The notes: generated by a model from the sequence alone, not told the origin. A stretch of DNA of 64,000 nt from Caulobacteraceae bacterium (GCA_947475875.1 CANJME010000005.1:99119-163118); one strand, 5' to 3'; counted from the stretch's first letter, positions 19,971 to 30,157 are shown. Made by a program: numbers and translations.

Positions 19971-20465
19971 ATGTTTCGCAAGTCCCTTGCCCTGGCTTTG
20001 GCCGCATCGCTCTCGACCGCAGCGCTCAGCGCCTGCGCGCCGGTGACGCGCGATCAGGGATTTTCGGTCGCCGACATCAATCCGGCCAGCGCCGTGGTTG
20101 GAACCGACACTCAGCAGACGGTGCGCACCAAATACGGCTCGCCGACCGTGCTGGCCGTGCGCGACAACAACACCTGGTTCTATCTGTCCCAGACCACCGA
20201 CCGCTTCGGCGCCTATGCGCCCAAGACACGCAAGCGCGACCTGGTTGAGATTACCTTCGACCCGGCCAACGGGCGCGTGAAGTCGGTCAAGACATACACT
20301 CTGGCCGACGGCAAACAGATCGCTTACGCCAGACGCGAAACCCCAACAGTGGGCCGCGAACTGAGTGTGTGGGAGCAGCTGCTGGGCACCTTGGGCAGCG
20401 CCCTGTTGCCGCCGGGCCAAAACTCACCTGGCAATTCGCCCGGATCGCCGACGCCGGCCCCGTAA
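19971..20465 (+). CDS. bamE: Outer membrane assembly lipoprotein BamE
   Basis: A 164-residue SmpA/OmlA (BamE) lipoprotein. The signal peptide ends in a lipobox, LSAC, at about residue 23. The BamE fold follows (GTDTQQTVRTKYGSPTVLAV, NNTWFYLSQ, RDLVEITFDPANGRV), with a Pro/Ser/Gly-rich tail. It stabilises the BAM complex at the outer membrane. It is divergent from the CBP3 gene and ends at a strong bidirectional terminator. Confidence 0.93.
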   Translation: MFRKSLALALAASLSTAALSACAPVTRDQGFSVADINPASAVVGTDTQQTVRTKYGSPTVLAVRDNNTWFYLSQTTDRFGAYAPKTRKRDLVEITFDPANGRVKSVKTYTLADGKQIAYARRETPTVGRELSVWEQLLGTLGSALLPPGQNSPGNSPGSPTPAP

Positions 20466-20489
20466 CACTGCTCGTCAGGCAAAAGAAGA

Positions 20490-20517
20490 CGGCCCCGAAG
20501 ATCGCTCTTCGGGGCCG
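20490..20517. terminator. Bidirectional intrinsic terminator between bamE and hppA
   Basis: A perfect 12-bp stem, CGGCCCCGAAGA/TCTTCGGGGCCG, closes a TCGC tetraloop between two convergent genes. It is followed on the plus strand by CTTCGTTT and on the minus strand by TCTTCTTTT, so it can end both transcripts. Confidence 0.88.
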
Positions 20518-20544
20518 CTTCGTTTCTGGCCTTTGTAACCGGCG

Positions 20545-22698
20545 CTAGTGCGCCGCCAGGATCGCCAGCAGCAGCAGGGCCACGATGTTGGTGATCTTGA
20601 TCATCGGGTTCACGGCCGGGCCCGAGGTGTCCTTGTAGGGATCGCCAACGGTGTCGCCGGTCACGGCGGCCTTGTGGGCTTCTGAGCCCTTGCCGTGCAG
20701 AACGCCGTCACTGTCGGTGAAGCCTTCTTCGATCACCTTCTTGGCGTTGTCCCAGGCGCCGCCGCCCGAGGTCATCGAGATGGCGACGAAAAGGCCGGTG
20801 ACGATCACGCCCATCAGCATGGCGCCGACGGCCGCGAAAGCTTCGGCCTTGGTAGCGATGGCGTTGATCAGGAAGAACAGCACCACGGGGCTCGCGACCG
20901 GCAGCAGCGACGGGACAATCATTTCCTTGATCGCGGCCTTGGTCAGGATGTCGACGGCGCGGCCGTACTCGGGCTTCACCTCGCCGGTCATGATGCCGGG
21001 GTTCTCGCGGAACTGACGGCGAACCTCGACCACTACCGACTGGGCGGCGCGGCCGACCGCGGTCATGGACATGCCGCCGAACAGGAAGGGCAACAGGCCC
21101 CCGAACAGCAAGCCAACGACGACATAGGGGCTGGAGAGGTCGAAGGTCACCACGCCCAGACCGTCGAAGAACGAGCCGGGTTGTGCTTCACCAGAGAAGA
21201 ACTTCAGATCCTCGGTGTAGGCGGCGAACAGCACCAGGGCTCCGAGGCCGGCCGAGCCAATCGCATAGCCCTTGGTGACGGCCTTGGTGGTGTTGCCAAC
21301 CGCGTCGAGCGCATCGGTGGTGACGCGCACTTCCTTGGGCAGGCCCGCCATTTCGGCGATGCCGCCGGCGTTGTCGGTAACCGGGCCGAAGGCGTCGAGC
21401 GCGACGATAAAGCCCGCCAGGCTCAGCATTGCGGTGGTGGCGATGGCGGTGCCGAACAGGCCCGCGAAGTTATAGGTGACGATGATGCCGATGATGATCA
21501 CCAGCGCCGGCAGGGCCGTGGATTCCAGCGACATGGCCAGACCCTGGATGACGTTGGTGCCGTGGCCGGAGACCGAAGACTGGGCGATCGAGCGCACGGG
21601 GCGGAACCCGGTGCCGGTGTAGTATTCGGTGATCATCACGATGGCGGCGGTGACGGCGAGGCCGACGAGACCGCAGTAGAACAGGCTCATGGCATCGAAC
21701 GCCTTGGAGGCGCCGCCCGTGATCACGGTGACGCCCTCAGCAGGCACCAGGGCCTTGATGACGAAGAAGAGGGCGATCGCCGACAGAACGCCGGTGACGA
21801 TCAGACCCTTGTAGAGCGCGCCCATGATGTTGTTGGTCTTGCCCAGTCGGACAAAGAAGGTGCCGATGATCGAGGTGACGATGCAAACGCCGCAGATAGC
21901 CAGCGGCAGCAGCATCATGTTGTTCACCGCGGTGGATTCGCGGAAGAAAATGGCGGCCAGAACCATGGTGGCGACCGTAGTCACCGCATAGGTTTCGAAC
22001 AGGTCCGCGGCCATCCCGGCGCAGTCGCCGACGTTGTCGCCCACGTTGTCGGCGATGGTGGCCGCGTTGCGGGGGTCGTCCTCCGGGATACCGGCTTCAA
22101 CCTTGCCCACCATGTCGCCGCCGACGTCAGCGCCCTTGGTGAAGATGCCGCCGCCGAGGCGCGCGAAGATCGAGATCAGCGAAGCGCCGAAGCCAAGGCA
22201 GACCAGCGAATCGACCACGATCCGGTCGGTGTTGCCGTAACCCATCACGCCGGTCAGCAGGCCGTAGTAGCCCGCCACGCCGATCAGGGCGAAGCCGGCG
22301 ACCAGCAGGCCGGTGATGGCGCCGGAGGTGAAGGCGATGTTCAGGCCCTTGGCCAGGCTCTCGGACGAGGCCTGGGCGGTCCGCACATTGGCGCGCACCG
22401 AAATCAGCATGCCGGCAAAGCCCGCAGCGCCCGACAGAACCGCGCCGATCACAAAGCCCAGCGGCGATTGCCAGTTCCCGAACAGCAGGCCAAGCGCGAT
22501 GGTGACCACCACGCCGACGATGCCGATGGTCATGTACTGGCGGCGTAGATAGGCCTGCGCGCCTTCCTGAATGGCGGCGGCGATTTCCTGCATCCGCTCG
22601 TTGCCGGCCGACTTCTTCAGCAAGGCCGCGGTTTGTACGATGCCGTAAAGCACGGCCAGGAAGCCCGCGACGATGACGAGCAATAAGGTAGTGTCCAT
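20545..22698 (-). CDS. hppA: K+-independent H+-translocating inorganic pyrophosphatase
   Basis: A 717-residue membrane pyrophosphatase with about 16 hydrophobic segments. The substrate motif is [24 protein letters not shown], with further acidic clusters [12 protein letters not shown] and [17 protein letters not shown]. The sequence [10 protein letters not shown] has Lys at the position that marks the K+-independent class, where K+-dependent enzymes have Ala. It couples PPi hydrolysis to proton export across the inner membrane. Confidence 0.97.
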   Translation of the reverse strand: MDTTLLLVIVAGFLAVLYGIVQTAALLKKSAGNERMQEIAAAIQEGAQAYLRRQYMTIGIVGVVVTIALGLLFGNWQSPLGFVIGAVLSGAAGFAGMLISVRANVRTAQASSESLAKGLNIAFTSGAITGLLVAGFALIGVAGYYGLLTGVMGYGNTDRIVVDSLVCLGFGASLISIFARLGGGIFTKGADVGGDMVGKVEAGIPEDDPRNAATIADNVGDNVGDCAGMAADLFETYAVTTVATMVLAAIFFRESTAVNNMMLLPLAICGVCIVTSIIGTFFVRLGKTNNIMGALYKGLIVTGVLSAIALFFVIKALVPAEGVTVITGGASKAFDAMSLFYCGLVGLAVTAAIVMITEYYTGTGFRPVRSIAQSSVSGHGTNVIQGLAMSLESTALPALVIIIGIIVTYNFAGLFGTAIATTAMLSLAGFIVALDAFGPVTDNAGGIAEMAGLPKEVRVTTDALDAVGNTTKAVTKGYAIGSAGLGALVLFAAYTEDLKFFSGEAQPGSFFDGLGVVTFDLSSPYVVVGLLFGGLLPFLFGGMSMTAVGRAAQSVVVEVRRQFRENPGIMTGEVKPEYGRAVDILTKAAIKEMIVPSLLPVASPVVLFFLINAIATKAEAFAAVGAMLMGVIVTGLFVAISMTSGGGAWDNAKKVIEEGFTDSDGVLHGKGSEAHKAAVTGDTVGDPYKDTSGPAVNPMIKITNIVALLLLAILAAH

Positions 22699-22896
22699 GG
22701 CGAAAGCGCCCCTTGTCTTTTTACGTGCGGAAGGCCGACTTGCGTAGCCCGGCCGGGCCCGAATGAGCCCTTCTTCCCCCCGGGCGCACGACGCCCCCGG
22801 CCCAAATGTGGGCGATAACTGCCAAAAGTGGGGGTTCAGCGCAACCGGCGAAAACAGCCAAGCTGGATTAGTTTGCCGCCGGACGCTCTCCGGGCC

Positions 22897-23328
22897 CTAC
22901 CCGCCGGCCGCAACTCGCGTTGATTTCGGCACTTGCTGGATGATCCGAACGCCGGTCACCGCGCCCGCCCCGGCGATGGCGCGAGCCTCGGCCAGGTAAG
23001 CAGCGCAAAGCCTGGCCTCATCGACGGTTACGAAATCCGCCGGCGGATTGAACGGCGCGCGATGACCAAGCCGCACCAGGGCGTCGCGGAAGAACGGCTC
23101 CTTGGTGCGTAACAGGTCGGTGTTGGCGCTCGCCGACAAATCCACCCGCATGGTGACGAAGACATAGTTCACCACCCGTCCGTTGCTGATCACCGGCAGA
23201 GCGACCGGGTCGATATTGACATAAGGAATGATCTTGACCGCCGGCTCTTCGGTCTTCGCCTTGGGCGCGGCCCCCGCCATGGGCGCGGCCAGAAGCGACA
23301 GAATCACAGCGGCGATCAGCGTTCTCAT
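22897..23328 (-). CDS. Exported protein of unknown function
   Basis: A 143-residue protein with a clear signal peptide (MRTLIAAVILSLLAAPMAGA, cleavage after AGA). The mature part includes IIPYVNIDPVALPVISNGRVV, a strand-rich start, and a tail with a single Cys. I do not recognise the family. The ordered sequence, normal codon usage and position between hppA and thiL support a real periplasmic protein. Confidence 0.7.
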   Translation of the reverse strand: MRTLIAAVILSLLAAPMAGAAPKAKTEEPAVKIIPYVNIDPVALPVISNGRVVNYVFVTMRVDLSASANTDLLRTKEPFFRDALVRLGHRAPFNPPADFVTVDEARLCAAYLAEARAIAGAGAVTGVRIIQQVPKSTRVAAGG

Positions 23329-23353
23329 GGCGCCAGTCTAGGCGCCCGACCGT

Positions 23354-24301
23354 TTAGGCTTCGTTGCCGTGACGATAGCCGGCGCGATCAATCTTCAGGG
23401 GCTGGCCATTGAGACGGACGGTGACGCCGGCGCCCTCGCCCACCCGACCAATCCTTTGAAACCCGGGCAAAACCTTTGGCGCCGTCACCACGATCTCATA
23501 GTCATCGCCGCCGGTGGCCAACGCCGTCAGAGCGGCAGCCCGGTCAGGCTGCGCGGCCAGCCAGAGCCGGGCGTCTTCAGAGACCGGCAAGTCCTCAAGA
23601 TCGAACTCCAGCCCCGCCCCGCTGGCCGCTGCGATATGACCGGTGTCGGCGATCAGGCCGTCCGAGACGTCGGCGCTCGCGGTGGCCCCCGCCAGACCGA
23701 GATCCAGCCTCGGAATCGGCAGGCGATAGCGATCCGCCAGCCGCACCCGACTTTCTGATGGCAGTCCCGCAAGCCCACCACGGGCCGCCTCCAAGCTCAG
23801 CCAGCCATCGCCGATGGGGCCGGAGACCTGCAGAAGGTCCCCTACCCTCGCGCCGGACCGCCGCACCATGGCGCCCGTCTTCACCCAGCCCAGCATCGTC
23901 GCCGAAAACACCATCGGTCCGTCGGTCGTCACTGTGTCGCCGCCGAACAGGTTCAGGCCGAACGCCTTCTGGTCTACCGCCAGACCTTCAGCGAACCGGG
24001 CACGGTCATCCCATCCGCGCGACGCCGGCCAGGCGCAGGCCAGCAGATAGCCGTAGGGTTCGGCGCCCTTTGCAGCGAGGTCCGACAGGTTCACGCGCAA
24101 CAGCTTGCGCGACACCAGGTCGAGCGGATCGCCGGGCAGAAAATGGACACCCTCGACAATGGCATCCTTGGTGATCACGAGGTCGTATCCGGGGCGACCG
24201 GGGATCAGCGCCGCATCGTCCATCAGACCCAGGGATTCAGAGGCGCCCTTCGCCAGCGGGCGAAGCAGGCGGGCGATGACCTCGAATTCGTCAGGCGCCA
24301 T
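23354..24301 (-). CDS. thiL: Thiamine-monophosphate kinase
   Basis: A 315-residue ThiL of the AIR synthase/PurM fold. It begins [11 protein letters not shown] and contains [59 protein letters not shown] and [19 protein letters not shown], the Mg-ATP binding acidic segments. It phosphorylates thiamine-P to the cofactor thiamine-PP. The ATG at 24301 overlaps the nusB stop by 11 bases; an ATG five codons upstream (24316) is equally possible. Confidence 0.93.
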   Translation of the reverse strand: MAPDEFEVIARLLRPLAKGASESLGLMDDAALIPGRPGYDLVITKDAIVEGVHFLPGDPLDLVSRKLLRVNLSDLAAKGAEPYGYLLACAWPASRGWDDRARFAEGLAVDQKAFGLNLFGGDTVTTDGPMVFSATMLGWVKTGAMVRRSGARVGDLLQVSGPIGDGWLSLEAARGGLAGLPSESRVRLADRYRLPIPRLDLGLAGATASADVSDGLIADTGHIAAASGAGLEFDLEDLPVSEDARLWLAAQPDRAAALTALATGGDDYEIVVTAPKVLPGFQRIGRVGEGAGVTVRLNGQPLKIDRAGYRHGNEA

Positions 24302-24767
24302 CGCTCTTTGGGCCATCGCGGGCGATCGCATCGAGCGCGGCATTGACGAACCCGGGTTCGGGGCCGTCGAAGAACGACTTGGCGATCTCCACATACTCAT
24401 CAATGACGATCTCGGGCGGATTGCCGGCCGAGATCAGCTCATAGCCCGCCGCCCGAAAAATAGCCCGCAAGGTGGCGTCGATCCGCTCCAACTTCCAGCC
24501 GTCGGCCAAGTGGCCGGCGATGGCCCGGTCGATCTCGACCTGCCGTTCGACAGCGCCGCGCACCGTCTCAGCAAAGAAGGCCTCGTCGGCCTCGGCCAGA
24601 TTGCTGCCTTCCGAAAGCTCCCGGTTAAACCGGTGGTCCTCGAACTCGCGGATCACCGCCTCGACGCCCGCCCCGCCGGTTTCCATCTGATAGAGCGCCT
24701 GCACGGCGGCCAGCCGCGCCACCGAGCGGGCCTGATGGCCGGATTTCGTCCGCTTAGCCGCGCTCAC
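24291..24767 (-). CDS. nusB: Transcription antitermination factor NusB
   Basis: A 158-residue all-helical NusB ([19 protein letters not shown], then [20 protein letters not shown] and [33 protein letters not shown]). With NusE (S10) it binds boxA RNA in rRNA operons. It overlaps ribH upstream by 4 bases and thiL downstream, the common ribH-nusB-thiL arrangement. Confidence 0.96.
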   Translation of the reverse strand: MSAAKRTKSGHQARSVARLAAVQALYQMETGGAGVEAVIREFEDHRFNRELSEGSNLAEADEAFFAETVRGAVERQVEIDRAIAGHLADGWKLERIDATLRAIFRAAGYELISAGNPPEIVIDEYVEIAKSFFDGPEPGFVNAALDAIARDGPKSDGA

Positions 24768-25228
24768 CGCGACTGTCCCAAAAGCCGGCCCTTCAGGTCG
24801 ATCATGGTCAAACAGGCCCGCGCCGCGAAGCCGCCCTTGTCCCCTTCGGAAACCCGCGCCCTGGCCCAGGCCTGTTCATCATCCTCGACGGTGAGGATGC
24901 CGTTGCCGATGCAAAGCCGCTTGCCCACCGTCAAATCCATGATCCCGCGCGCCGATTCATTGGCCACAATGTCGAAGTGATGGGTCTCGCCGCGAATGAC
25001 CACGCCCAGCGCCACATAGCCGTCATAGGCCACGCCCACCGGGCCGTGACCGCCCTCCTCGGCGATGGCGATAACCGCGGGGATTTCCAGCGCGCCGGGC
25101 ACGGTCGCCACGTCGTAGGTCCCGCCGAACGCGGTGATCGCGTCGGCGGCGCCCTTCAATAGCTCGTCCGACAGGTCCTCGTAGAACCGGCCTTCGACGA
25201 TCAGGATACGGATGGGTGTCTCGCTCAT
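24764..25228 (-). CDS. ribH: 6,7-dimethyl-8-ribityllumazine synthase
   Basis: A 154-residue lumazine synthase with [43 protein letters not shown] and the catalytic His in GETHHFD. It condenses the 5-amino ribityl uracil with dihydroxybutanone phosphate. It is separated from the other rib genes by an unrelated plus-strand gene (25349-25783) but shares strand and order with them. Confidence 0.96.
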   Translation of the reverse strand: MSETPIRILIVEGRFYEDLSDELLKGAADAITAFGGTYDVATVPGALEIPAVIAIAEEGGHGPVGVAYDGYVALGVVIRGETHHFDIVANESARGIMDLTVGKRLCIGNGILTVEDDEQAWARARVSEGDKGGFAARACLTMIDLKGRLLGQSR

Positions 25229-25348
25229 GCCGCGTCCTTAGCACCAAGCCCCCTGCCCCGGCCAAGGGAAAGCGCGGCGGCGTCGAACCTTGACTTCGCC
25301 GGCCAGCGGATCATTTCTGTCGAATACCGATCAGCAAGGGAGATGGTC

Positions 25349-25783
25349 ATGCGCATCGCCGCGATTACCGCCACCGTCGTCATTCTGGCCGCTGGCGCCG
25401 TTTACGCCCAACCGCCGGCCACGCCCGCGCCGGCCGCGCCCGCCGCGAGCCCCGCGGCTCCGGCCTCGCCCGCTGCGGCGGCGCTCGCAACCGCCAAGCC
25501 GGTCACGACCGCGCCGGTCGATTCCACCCTCGGCCAGATCATCGCCAAGGGCATGACCATGAACCTGGCCGACATGGAATTTATCTTCAGCTTCAAGCCG
25601 GCCGACGGAACCTTCGAGACCGCCGCCTTCGCCGGCAAGTATTGGGTCGAGGCCTCAAAGCTGTGCTTGGACATTCCGGACGTCGGCTACAACGCCTGCT
25701 CGGACTACCCGGCGGGCAAGAAATCCGGCGACAAGTTCGGCATCGAAACCGCCAATGGCGCGGCGGACGTGAAGATCAACTAG
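25349..25783 (+). CDS. Exported protein of unknown function
   Basis: A 144-residue protein. A signal peptide (MRIAAITATVVILAAGAVYA) is followed by an Ala/Pro-rich linker of about 40 residues and a compact C-terminal domain from about residue 60, containing two cysteines (KLCLDIPDVGYNACSDYPAG). ATG 25349 is chosen over ATG 25343 because GGGAG lies 6 bases upstream of the former. Family unknown. It interrupts the riboflavin gene series on the opposite strand. Confidence 0.75.
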   Translation: MRIAAITATVVILAAGAVYAQPPATPAPAAPAASPAAPASPAAAALATAKPVTTAPVDSTLGQIIAKGMTMNLADMEFIFSFKPADGTFETAAFAGKYWVEASKLCLDIPDVGYNACSDYPAGKKSGDKFGIETANGAADVKIN

Positions 25784-25837
25784 AGCGAGCCCACGCAAAA
25801 GTGGCCGCCGGTTTTGCGGCCCGTGCGCGCGATCAGG

Positions 25838-26935
25838 TCAAATGCTCAGCGGCTTCCGATCGACGATCCTTAGGCCGTAGCCTTCCGCCGCGGCCAGCCG
25901 CACCGGGCTGTTGCTCAACAGGACGATGTCCCGCACCCCCAGATCAAGCAGGATCTGGGCGCCGACGCCATAGTCGCGCAGCGCGCCGGCCGCCGCATCG
26001 TGCGCGCCGCCGCCATAGCGCTCCGAAAGCCAGGTCGGCGACGGATCGCGGATAAACACCGCCACGCCCGCCCCGTCATGCGCCGAAATCGCCTTCAGGG
26101 CCAGGGGCACATAGTCGCCGCGCCCGCCCGCCTGGCCCAGCATGTCGGCGGCGAAGTCGACACGGTGCATGCGCACCACGGTCGGTTCTTTCGGATCGAC
26201 CTTTCCCTTGACGAGAGCAACGTGCTCGGTCCGGTCGATGGTGTTGCGGAAGATCAGCATGCGGAAGGCGCCGTGCACCGTCTCCAGCGGGGTTTCCAGC
26301 ACCCGCTCCACCTGGCGCTCGGTGCGGCGGCGATAGGCGATCAAATCGGCGATGGTGCCGATCTTCATGCCGTGCAGCTGGGCAAAGGCGACCAGTTCCG
26401 GCAGCCGGGCCATGGTGCCGTCGTCGTTCATGATCTCGCAGATCACGCCCGCAGGCTGCAGCCCGGCCAGGCGCGAGATATCAACCGCGGCCTCGGTGTG
26501 CCCGGCGCGGACCAGCACCCCGCCGTCCTTGGCGACCAGCGGGAATACGTGACCCGGCGAGACGATATCGCGCGCGTCCTTGGCCTGATCGACGGCCACG
26601 GCGATGGTGTGGGCCCGGTCGTGGGCGGAAATCCCCGTCGTCACCCCTTCGCGCGCCTCGATCGACACCGTGAAGGCCGTGCCGTGGCCCGACTGGTTCT
26701 CGACTGTCATCGGCGGCAGACGCAGCTGGCGGGCCCGCTCGGCGGTGATCGAAAGGCATATCAGGCCCCGCGCATATTTGGCCATGAAGTTGATCTGGTC
26801 GGGGGTGGCGAACTGGGCCGGAATGATGATGTCGCCCTCGTTCTCCCGGTCCTCGGCATCGACCAGGATGTAAGGTCGCCCATTGATGGCATCCTCGATG
26901 ATGTCTTCGATGGGCGAGATGGGGGAATCGCTCAC
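25838..26935 (-). CDS. ribB: RibB with degenerate RibA-like domain (RibBX type)
   Basis: A 365-residue two-domain protein. Residues 1 to about 205 form a complete 3,4-dihydroxy-2-butanone-4-phosphate synthase (DAEDRENEGDIIIPAQ, GHTEAAVDISRLAGLQPAGVICE). The C-terminal domain aligns in plan with GTP cyclohydrolase II, but where the zinc site should read with three cysteines it reads HRVDFAADMLGQAGG and has none. Its cyclohydrolase activity is therefore probably lost, as described for proteobacterial RibBX proteins. A true RibA should be encoded outside the window. It overlaps ribE by 4 bases. Confidence 0.9.
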   Translation of the reverse strand: MSDSPISPIEDIIEDAINGRPYILVDAEDRENEGDIIIPAQFATPDQINFMAKYARGLICLSITAERARQLRLPPMTVENQSGHGTAFTVSIEAREGVTTGISAHDRAHTIAVAVDQAKDARDIVSPGHVFPLVAKDGGVLVRAGHTEAAVDISRLAGLQPAGVICEIMNDDGTMARLPELVAFAQLHGMKIGTIADLIAYRRRTERQVERVLETPLETVHGAFRMLIFRNTIDRTEHVALVKGKVDPKEPTVVRMHRVDFAADMLGQAGGRGDYVPLALKAISAHDGAGVAVFIRDPSPTWLSERYGGGAHDAAAGALRDYGVGAQILLDLGVRDIVLLSNSPVRLAAAEGYGLRIVDRKPLSI

Positions 26936-27522
26936 GCCGTTTCCCTCCAGCGGGCGAGATAGCGGGCCAGCATATCGATCTCCAGATTGACGCGAGAACC
27001 CGCGTTCAGGGCTCCCAGCGTCGTGACTTCCCAGGTGTGGGGTATCAGGTTCACCCCGAACACATCGTCCTCGACCTCGTTGACGGTCAGCGACACGCCC
27101 TCGACGGTGATCGATCCCTTCGGCGCGATATAGCGGTGTAGCGGCTTCGGCGCCCGGATGCGCACCCGGCGCGAGCCGCCCTCGTTTTCGACCGAGACCA
27201 CTTCGCCGACGCCGTCGACGTGGCCGGATACGATATGACCGCCAAGTTCATCGCCGACCCGCGCAGCCCGTTCCAGATTGACGGGCGTGCCTTCGGCCCA
27301 TTCACCCAGCGTCGTCTTGGACAGCGTCTCGCCCGAGACCTCCACCGCGAACCAGTCCGCGCCCTTTTCCACCACCGTCAGGCAGCAACCGGCGTGGCTG
27401 ACCGAGGCGCCGATATCGAGCGAAGACAGGTCAAACCCCGTCGCCACCTCGAACCGTCGATCCCGGTTGGTGTCGCGCACGGCCCGCACGCGGCCGACAT
27501 CGGTGATAATTCCGGTGAACAT
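26932..27522 (-). CDS. ribE: Riboflavin synthase alpha subunit
   Basis: A 196-residue riboflavin synthase made of two homologous lumazine-binding barrels. The first starts MFTGIITDVGRVRAV and contains GASVSHAGCCLTVVE and ETLSKTTLGEW; the second contains GGHIVSGHVDGVGEV and GSITVEGVSLTVNEV. It dismutates two lumazines to riboflavin. The N-terminal MFTGI is invariant, which supports the start. Confidence 0.96.
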   Translation of the reverse strand: MFTGIITDVGRVRAVRDTNRDRRFEVATGFDLSSLDIGASVSHAGCCLTVVEKGADWFAVEVSGETLSKTTLGEWAEGTPVNLERAARVGDELGGHIVSGHVDGVGEVVSVENEGGSRRVRIRAPKPLHRYIAPKGSITVEGVSLTVNEVEDDVFGVNLIPHTWEVTTLGALNAGSRVNLEIDMLARYLARWRETA

Positions 27523-27538
27523 CAGTCAAATATTCCGA

Positions 27539-27622
27539 TTGTCCCCGCGCAGGCGGGGATCCATCCGAAATTAGCCTTCAGTCTCTGACCCAGCCCAGGG
27601 ATCCCCGCCTTTGCGGGGATAG
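27539..27622. repeat. Paired CCCCGC hairpins between ribE and ribD
   Basis: Two hairpins, CCCCGC-gcag-GCGGGG and ATCCCCGC-cttt-GCGGGGAT, face each other as an imperfect inverted pair about 40 bases apart. A third single hairpin of the same type lies at 34948-34965. The 121-base gap holds nothing else recognisable. Confidence 0.65.
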
Positions 27623-27643
27623 GCGGATGTGGGTGGGGCGCGT

Positions 27644-28345
27644 TCATATCTTCTCGTACCGCTCCCAAAGGTCATCCCCAAGCGAGATAACCTCAACGCG
27701 CTTGAAGCGCGGCGCATCCTTCAGCTTTTCCAGCACGAAATCGCCAACGGCTGGCCGGCCCTCATCGCCCAGGATGATCGGCGCCCGGAACCACTCGATG
27801 GCGTCAACCAGCCCCGCCGACAGGAAACTCGCCGCCACCTGCCCGCCGCCCTCGATCATCACGCCAAAGACCTTGCCGCCAGCGGCGGGGGTCACCGCCG
27901 GGCCGCCCACCGCCTGGGTTAGGCGGATTGCGAGATAGCGCTTCAGCGCTTCCAGACTCATTTCCGGATCGGGCCGTCCGTCGCTCGCGGGCACTTTCAG
28001 CACCCGCACGCCGGTCTTGGCCAGGCGGTCAGCCGACTCCGACGTGGCGATCACCACCGTGTCCAGCCGCGGCGCGCCGGTGACCAGCTTCAGGTGCGTC
28101 GGCAGCCGCTGCTTGGAATCCAGCACCACCCGCACCGGCTGCGCGCCCACATAGCCCGGCAGGCGCACCGTCAGTTCGGGATTGTCGGCAATGGCGGTTT
28201 CCACCCCCACCAGCACGGCCGAATGCATGGCGCGCAGCTTGTGGCCCTGTTCGCGCGCGGCTTCCCCGGTGATCCATTTGCTCTCGCCCGAGGCGGTTGC
28301 GATGCGGCCGTCAAGCGAGGTGGCGAGCTTGAGGGTGACCCTCAC
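27644..28345 (-). CDS. Stand-alone RibD reductase domain
   Basis: A 233-residue protein that is only the C-terminal reductase half of Rib[58 protein letters not shown]. This NADPH-dependent step reduces 5-amino-6-ribosylamino-uracil phosphate. The N-terminal zinc deaminase domain (HAE/PCxxxGxTPPC) is absent, and the upstream nrdR stop overlaps this start by 4 bases, so there is no room for it. The deaminase must be encoded elsewhere, or another enzyme does that step. Confidence 0.9.
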   Translation of the reverse strand: MRVTLKLATSLDGRIATASGESKWITGEAAREQGHKLRAMHSAVLVGVETAIADNPELTVRLPGYVGAQPVRVVLDSKQRLPTHLKLVTGAPRLDTVVIATSESADRLAKTGVRVLKVPASDGRPDPEMSLEALKRYLAIRLTQAVGGPAVTPAAGGKVFGVMIEGGGQVAASFLSAGLVDAIEWFRAPIILGDEGRPAVGDFVLEKLKDAPRFKRVEVISLGDDLWERYEKI

Positions 28346-28809
28346 GCGTCCTCACCGTCCGCATAGCCCTCGTCCGACAGGAACTTGGCGAAATCCTCGG
28401 TCTGCTTGAAATCGCGATAGACCGAGGCGTAGCGGACGTAAGCCACATTATCGAGATTTTTCAGCGCCTTCATGACCATTTCTCCCACGACGTGGGAGGG
28501 CAATTCGGTCTCGCCCATGCTCTCCAGCTGGCGCACGATACCCGACACCATCCGCTCAACACGCTCCGGATCGACGGGGCGTTTGCGCAAGGCGATGCCG
28601 ATGGACCGCGCCAGCTTGTCCCGGTCGAACGGCGCGCGCCGGCCCGAGCGCTTCATGATGATCAGCTCACGCAGCTGCACCCGCTCGAAGGTTGTGAACC
28701 GCCCCCCGCACTGCGGGCAGAGGCGCCGCCGCCGGATCGCGGCCCCGTCTTCGCTGGGGCGCGAGTCCTTCACCTGGCTTTCGGCATGTCCGCAAAAGGG
28801 ACAACGCAT
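28342..28809 (-). CDS. nrdR: Transcriptional repressor NrdR
   Basis: A 155-residue NrdR. The N-terminal zinc ribbon has Cys3, Cys6, Cys31 and Cys34 ([17 protein letters not shown]), followed by the ATP-cone ([20 protein letters not shown]). It represses ribonucleotide reductase genes according to the ATP/dATP balance. It is first in the nrdR-ribD-ribE-ribB string, a frequent arrangement next to glyA. Confidence 0.97.
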   Translation of the reverse strand: MRCPFCGHAESQVKDSRPSEDGAAIRRRRLCPQCGGRFTTFERVQLRELIIMKRSGRRAPFDRDKLARSIGIALRKRPVDPERVERMVSGIVRQLESMGETELPSHVVGEMVMKALKNLDNVAYVRYASVYRDFKQTEDFAKFLSDEGYADGEDA

Positions 28810-28830
28810 AGATATTCTCCGGCTTGAGAA

Positions 28831-28843
28831 CTACATCTTGTAG
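28831..28843. promoter_or_regulatory. Small palindrome upstream of nrdR
   Basis: CTACA-tct-TGTAG, 22 bases upstream of the nrdR ATG. It does not fit the NrdR box closely. It is listed as an operator-like palindrome of unknown meaning. Confidence 0.25.
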
Positions 28844-28867
28844 GTCAGAGCGGGAAAAAGCGCAAAG

Positions 28868-30157
28868 TCACCCGTAAATCGGGAACCGCTTGCAGAGCGC
28901 GATGACTTCTTCCTTCACCCTCGCCTCGACCACCGAGTCTCCGTCGGGGTTCGCCGCCAGCCCCGTCACCACTTCGCCGATCAATTCGCCGATGCGGCGG
29001 AACTCGGCCTCACCGAAACCACGGGTCGTGCCGGCCGGCGAGCCAACCCGGATACCCGAGGTGATGAACGGCGATTGCGGATCGAAGGGGATGCCGTTCT
29101 TGTTGGTGGTGATGTTGGCCCGCTCCAGCGCGTGCTCGGTCGCCTTGCCGGTGACGTTCTTGGGGGTCAGATCAACCAGCATCAGGTGGCTGTCGGTGCC
29201 GCCCGAGACGATCTTCAAACCGGCCTTCTGCAAGGCATCCGCCAGCGCCCGCGCATTGGCGATGATCGCCTTCGCATAGGCCTTGAATTCCGGCCGCAGG
29301 GCCTCGCCGAACGCCGCCGCCTTGCCGGCGATCACATGCATCAGCGGGCCGCCCTGAATACCCGGGAAAATCGCCGAGTTGAACTTCTTGGCCAGGGCCT
29401 CGTCATTGGTCAGGATCAGGCCGCCGCGCGGGCCGCGCAGGGTCTTGTGAGTCGTCGACGTCACCACATGGGCGTGCGGCACCGGGTTCGGATATTCACC
29501 CGCGGCGGCCAGGCCGGCGAAGTGCGCCATATCCACCATCAGATAAGCGCCAATAGAATCAGCGATTTCCCGGAATTTCCTGAAGTCGATTTCGCGGCTG
29601 TAGGCGGACCCGCCGGCGATGATCAGCTTGGGCTGCTCGGTCTTCGCGATCTCGGCGAGGCCCTCATAGTCGATCAGCTGGTCCTGCTTCCTCACCGTAT
29701 AGGCCACCGGCTTGAACCACTTGCCGGACTGGTTGGCCGGCGAGCCGTGCGTCAGGTGCCCACCCGCCGCCAGGTCCATGCCCATGAAGGTATCGCCGGG
29801 TTTGAGCAGCGCATTGAACACCGCCTGGTTGGCCTGCGATCCGGAATGCGGCTGCACGTTCGCAAAGCCCGCGCCGAACAGCTTTTTCACCCGCTCGATG
29901 GCGAGGTTTTCCACCACATCCACGAACTCGCAGCCGCCGTAGTAGCGCTTGCCGGGATACCCCTCGGCATACTTGTTGGTCAGGATCGAGCCTTGCGCTT
30001 CCAGCACCGCCTTCGAGACGATGTTTTCCGAGGCGATCAGCTCAATCTGATACTGCTGGCGATCCAGCTCGTCGGCGATGGCCTTGGCCACCTCGGGATC
30101 GGAATGGGCCAGGTCCGCGGAGAAAAAAGCGCTGGTGGGCCGGGTCTGAACGGTCAT
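28868..30157 (-). CDS. glyA: Serine hydroxymethyltransferase
   Basis: A 429-residue PLP enzyme with [36 protein letters not shown] and the PLP-lysine motif [19 protein letters not shown], plus [18 protein letters not shown] [18 protein letters not shown]. It converts serine and THF to glycine and 5,10-methylene-THF. Glycine is the hemA substrate, and hemA lies upstream on the same strand. Confidence 0.98.
   Translation of the reverse strand: MTVQTRPTSAFFSADLAHSDPEVAKAIADELDRQQYQIELIASENIVSKAVLEAQGSILTNKYAEGYPGKRYYGGCEFVDVVENLAIERVKKLFGAGFANVQPHSGSQANQAVFNALLKPGDTFMGMDLAAGGHLTHGSPANQSGKWFKPVAYTVRKQDQLIDYEGLAEIAKTEQPKLIIAGGSAYSREIDFRKFREIADSIGAYLMVDMAHFAGLAAAGEYPNPVPHAHVVTSTTHKTLRGPRGGLILTNDEALAKKFNSAIFPGIQGGPLMHVIAGKAAAFGEALRPEFKAYAKAIIANARALADALQKAGLKIVSGGTDSHLMLVDLTPKNVTGKATEHALERANITTNKNGIPFDPQSPFITSGIRVGSPAGTTRGFGEAEFRRIGELIGEVVTGLAANPDGDSVVEARVKEEVIALCKRFPIYG

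Noticed and set aside
20695..22548. 617-codon plus-strand open frame opposite hppA
   Set aside because: It is antisense to a full-length, motif-complete pyrophosphatase; the translation is a low-complexity run of Gly, Asp, Arg and His.
25023..25265. 80-codon minus-strand frame overlapping ribH
   Set aside because: It is out of frame with ribH, Arg/Gly-rich and without a motif.
24764..28809. FMN riboswitch upstream of the riboflavin genes
   Set aside because: The genes overlap or are separated by short gaps, and no conserved FMN-aptamer segments were seen upstream of nrdR, ribB or ribH.
28831..28843. NrdR autoregulatory box
   Set aside because: The palindrome CTACA-N3-TGTAG does not match the AT-rich 16-base NrdR box; it was kept only as an unexplained palindrome.
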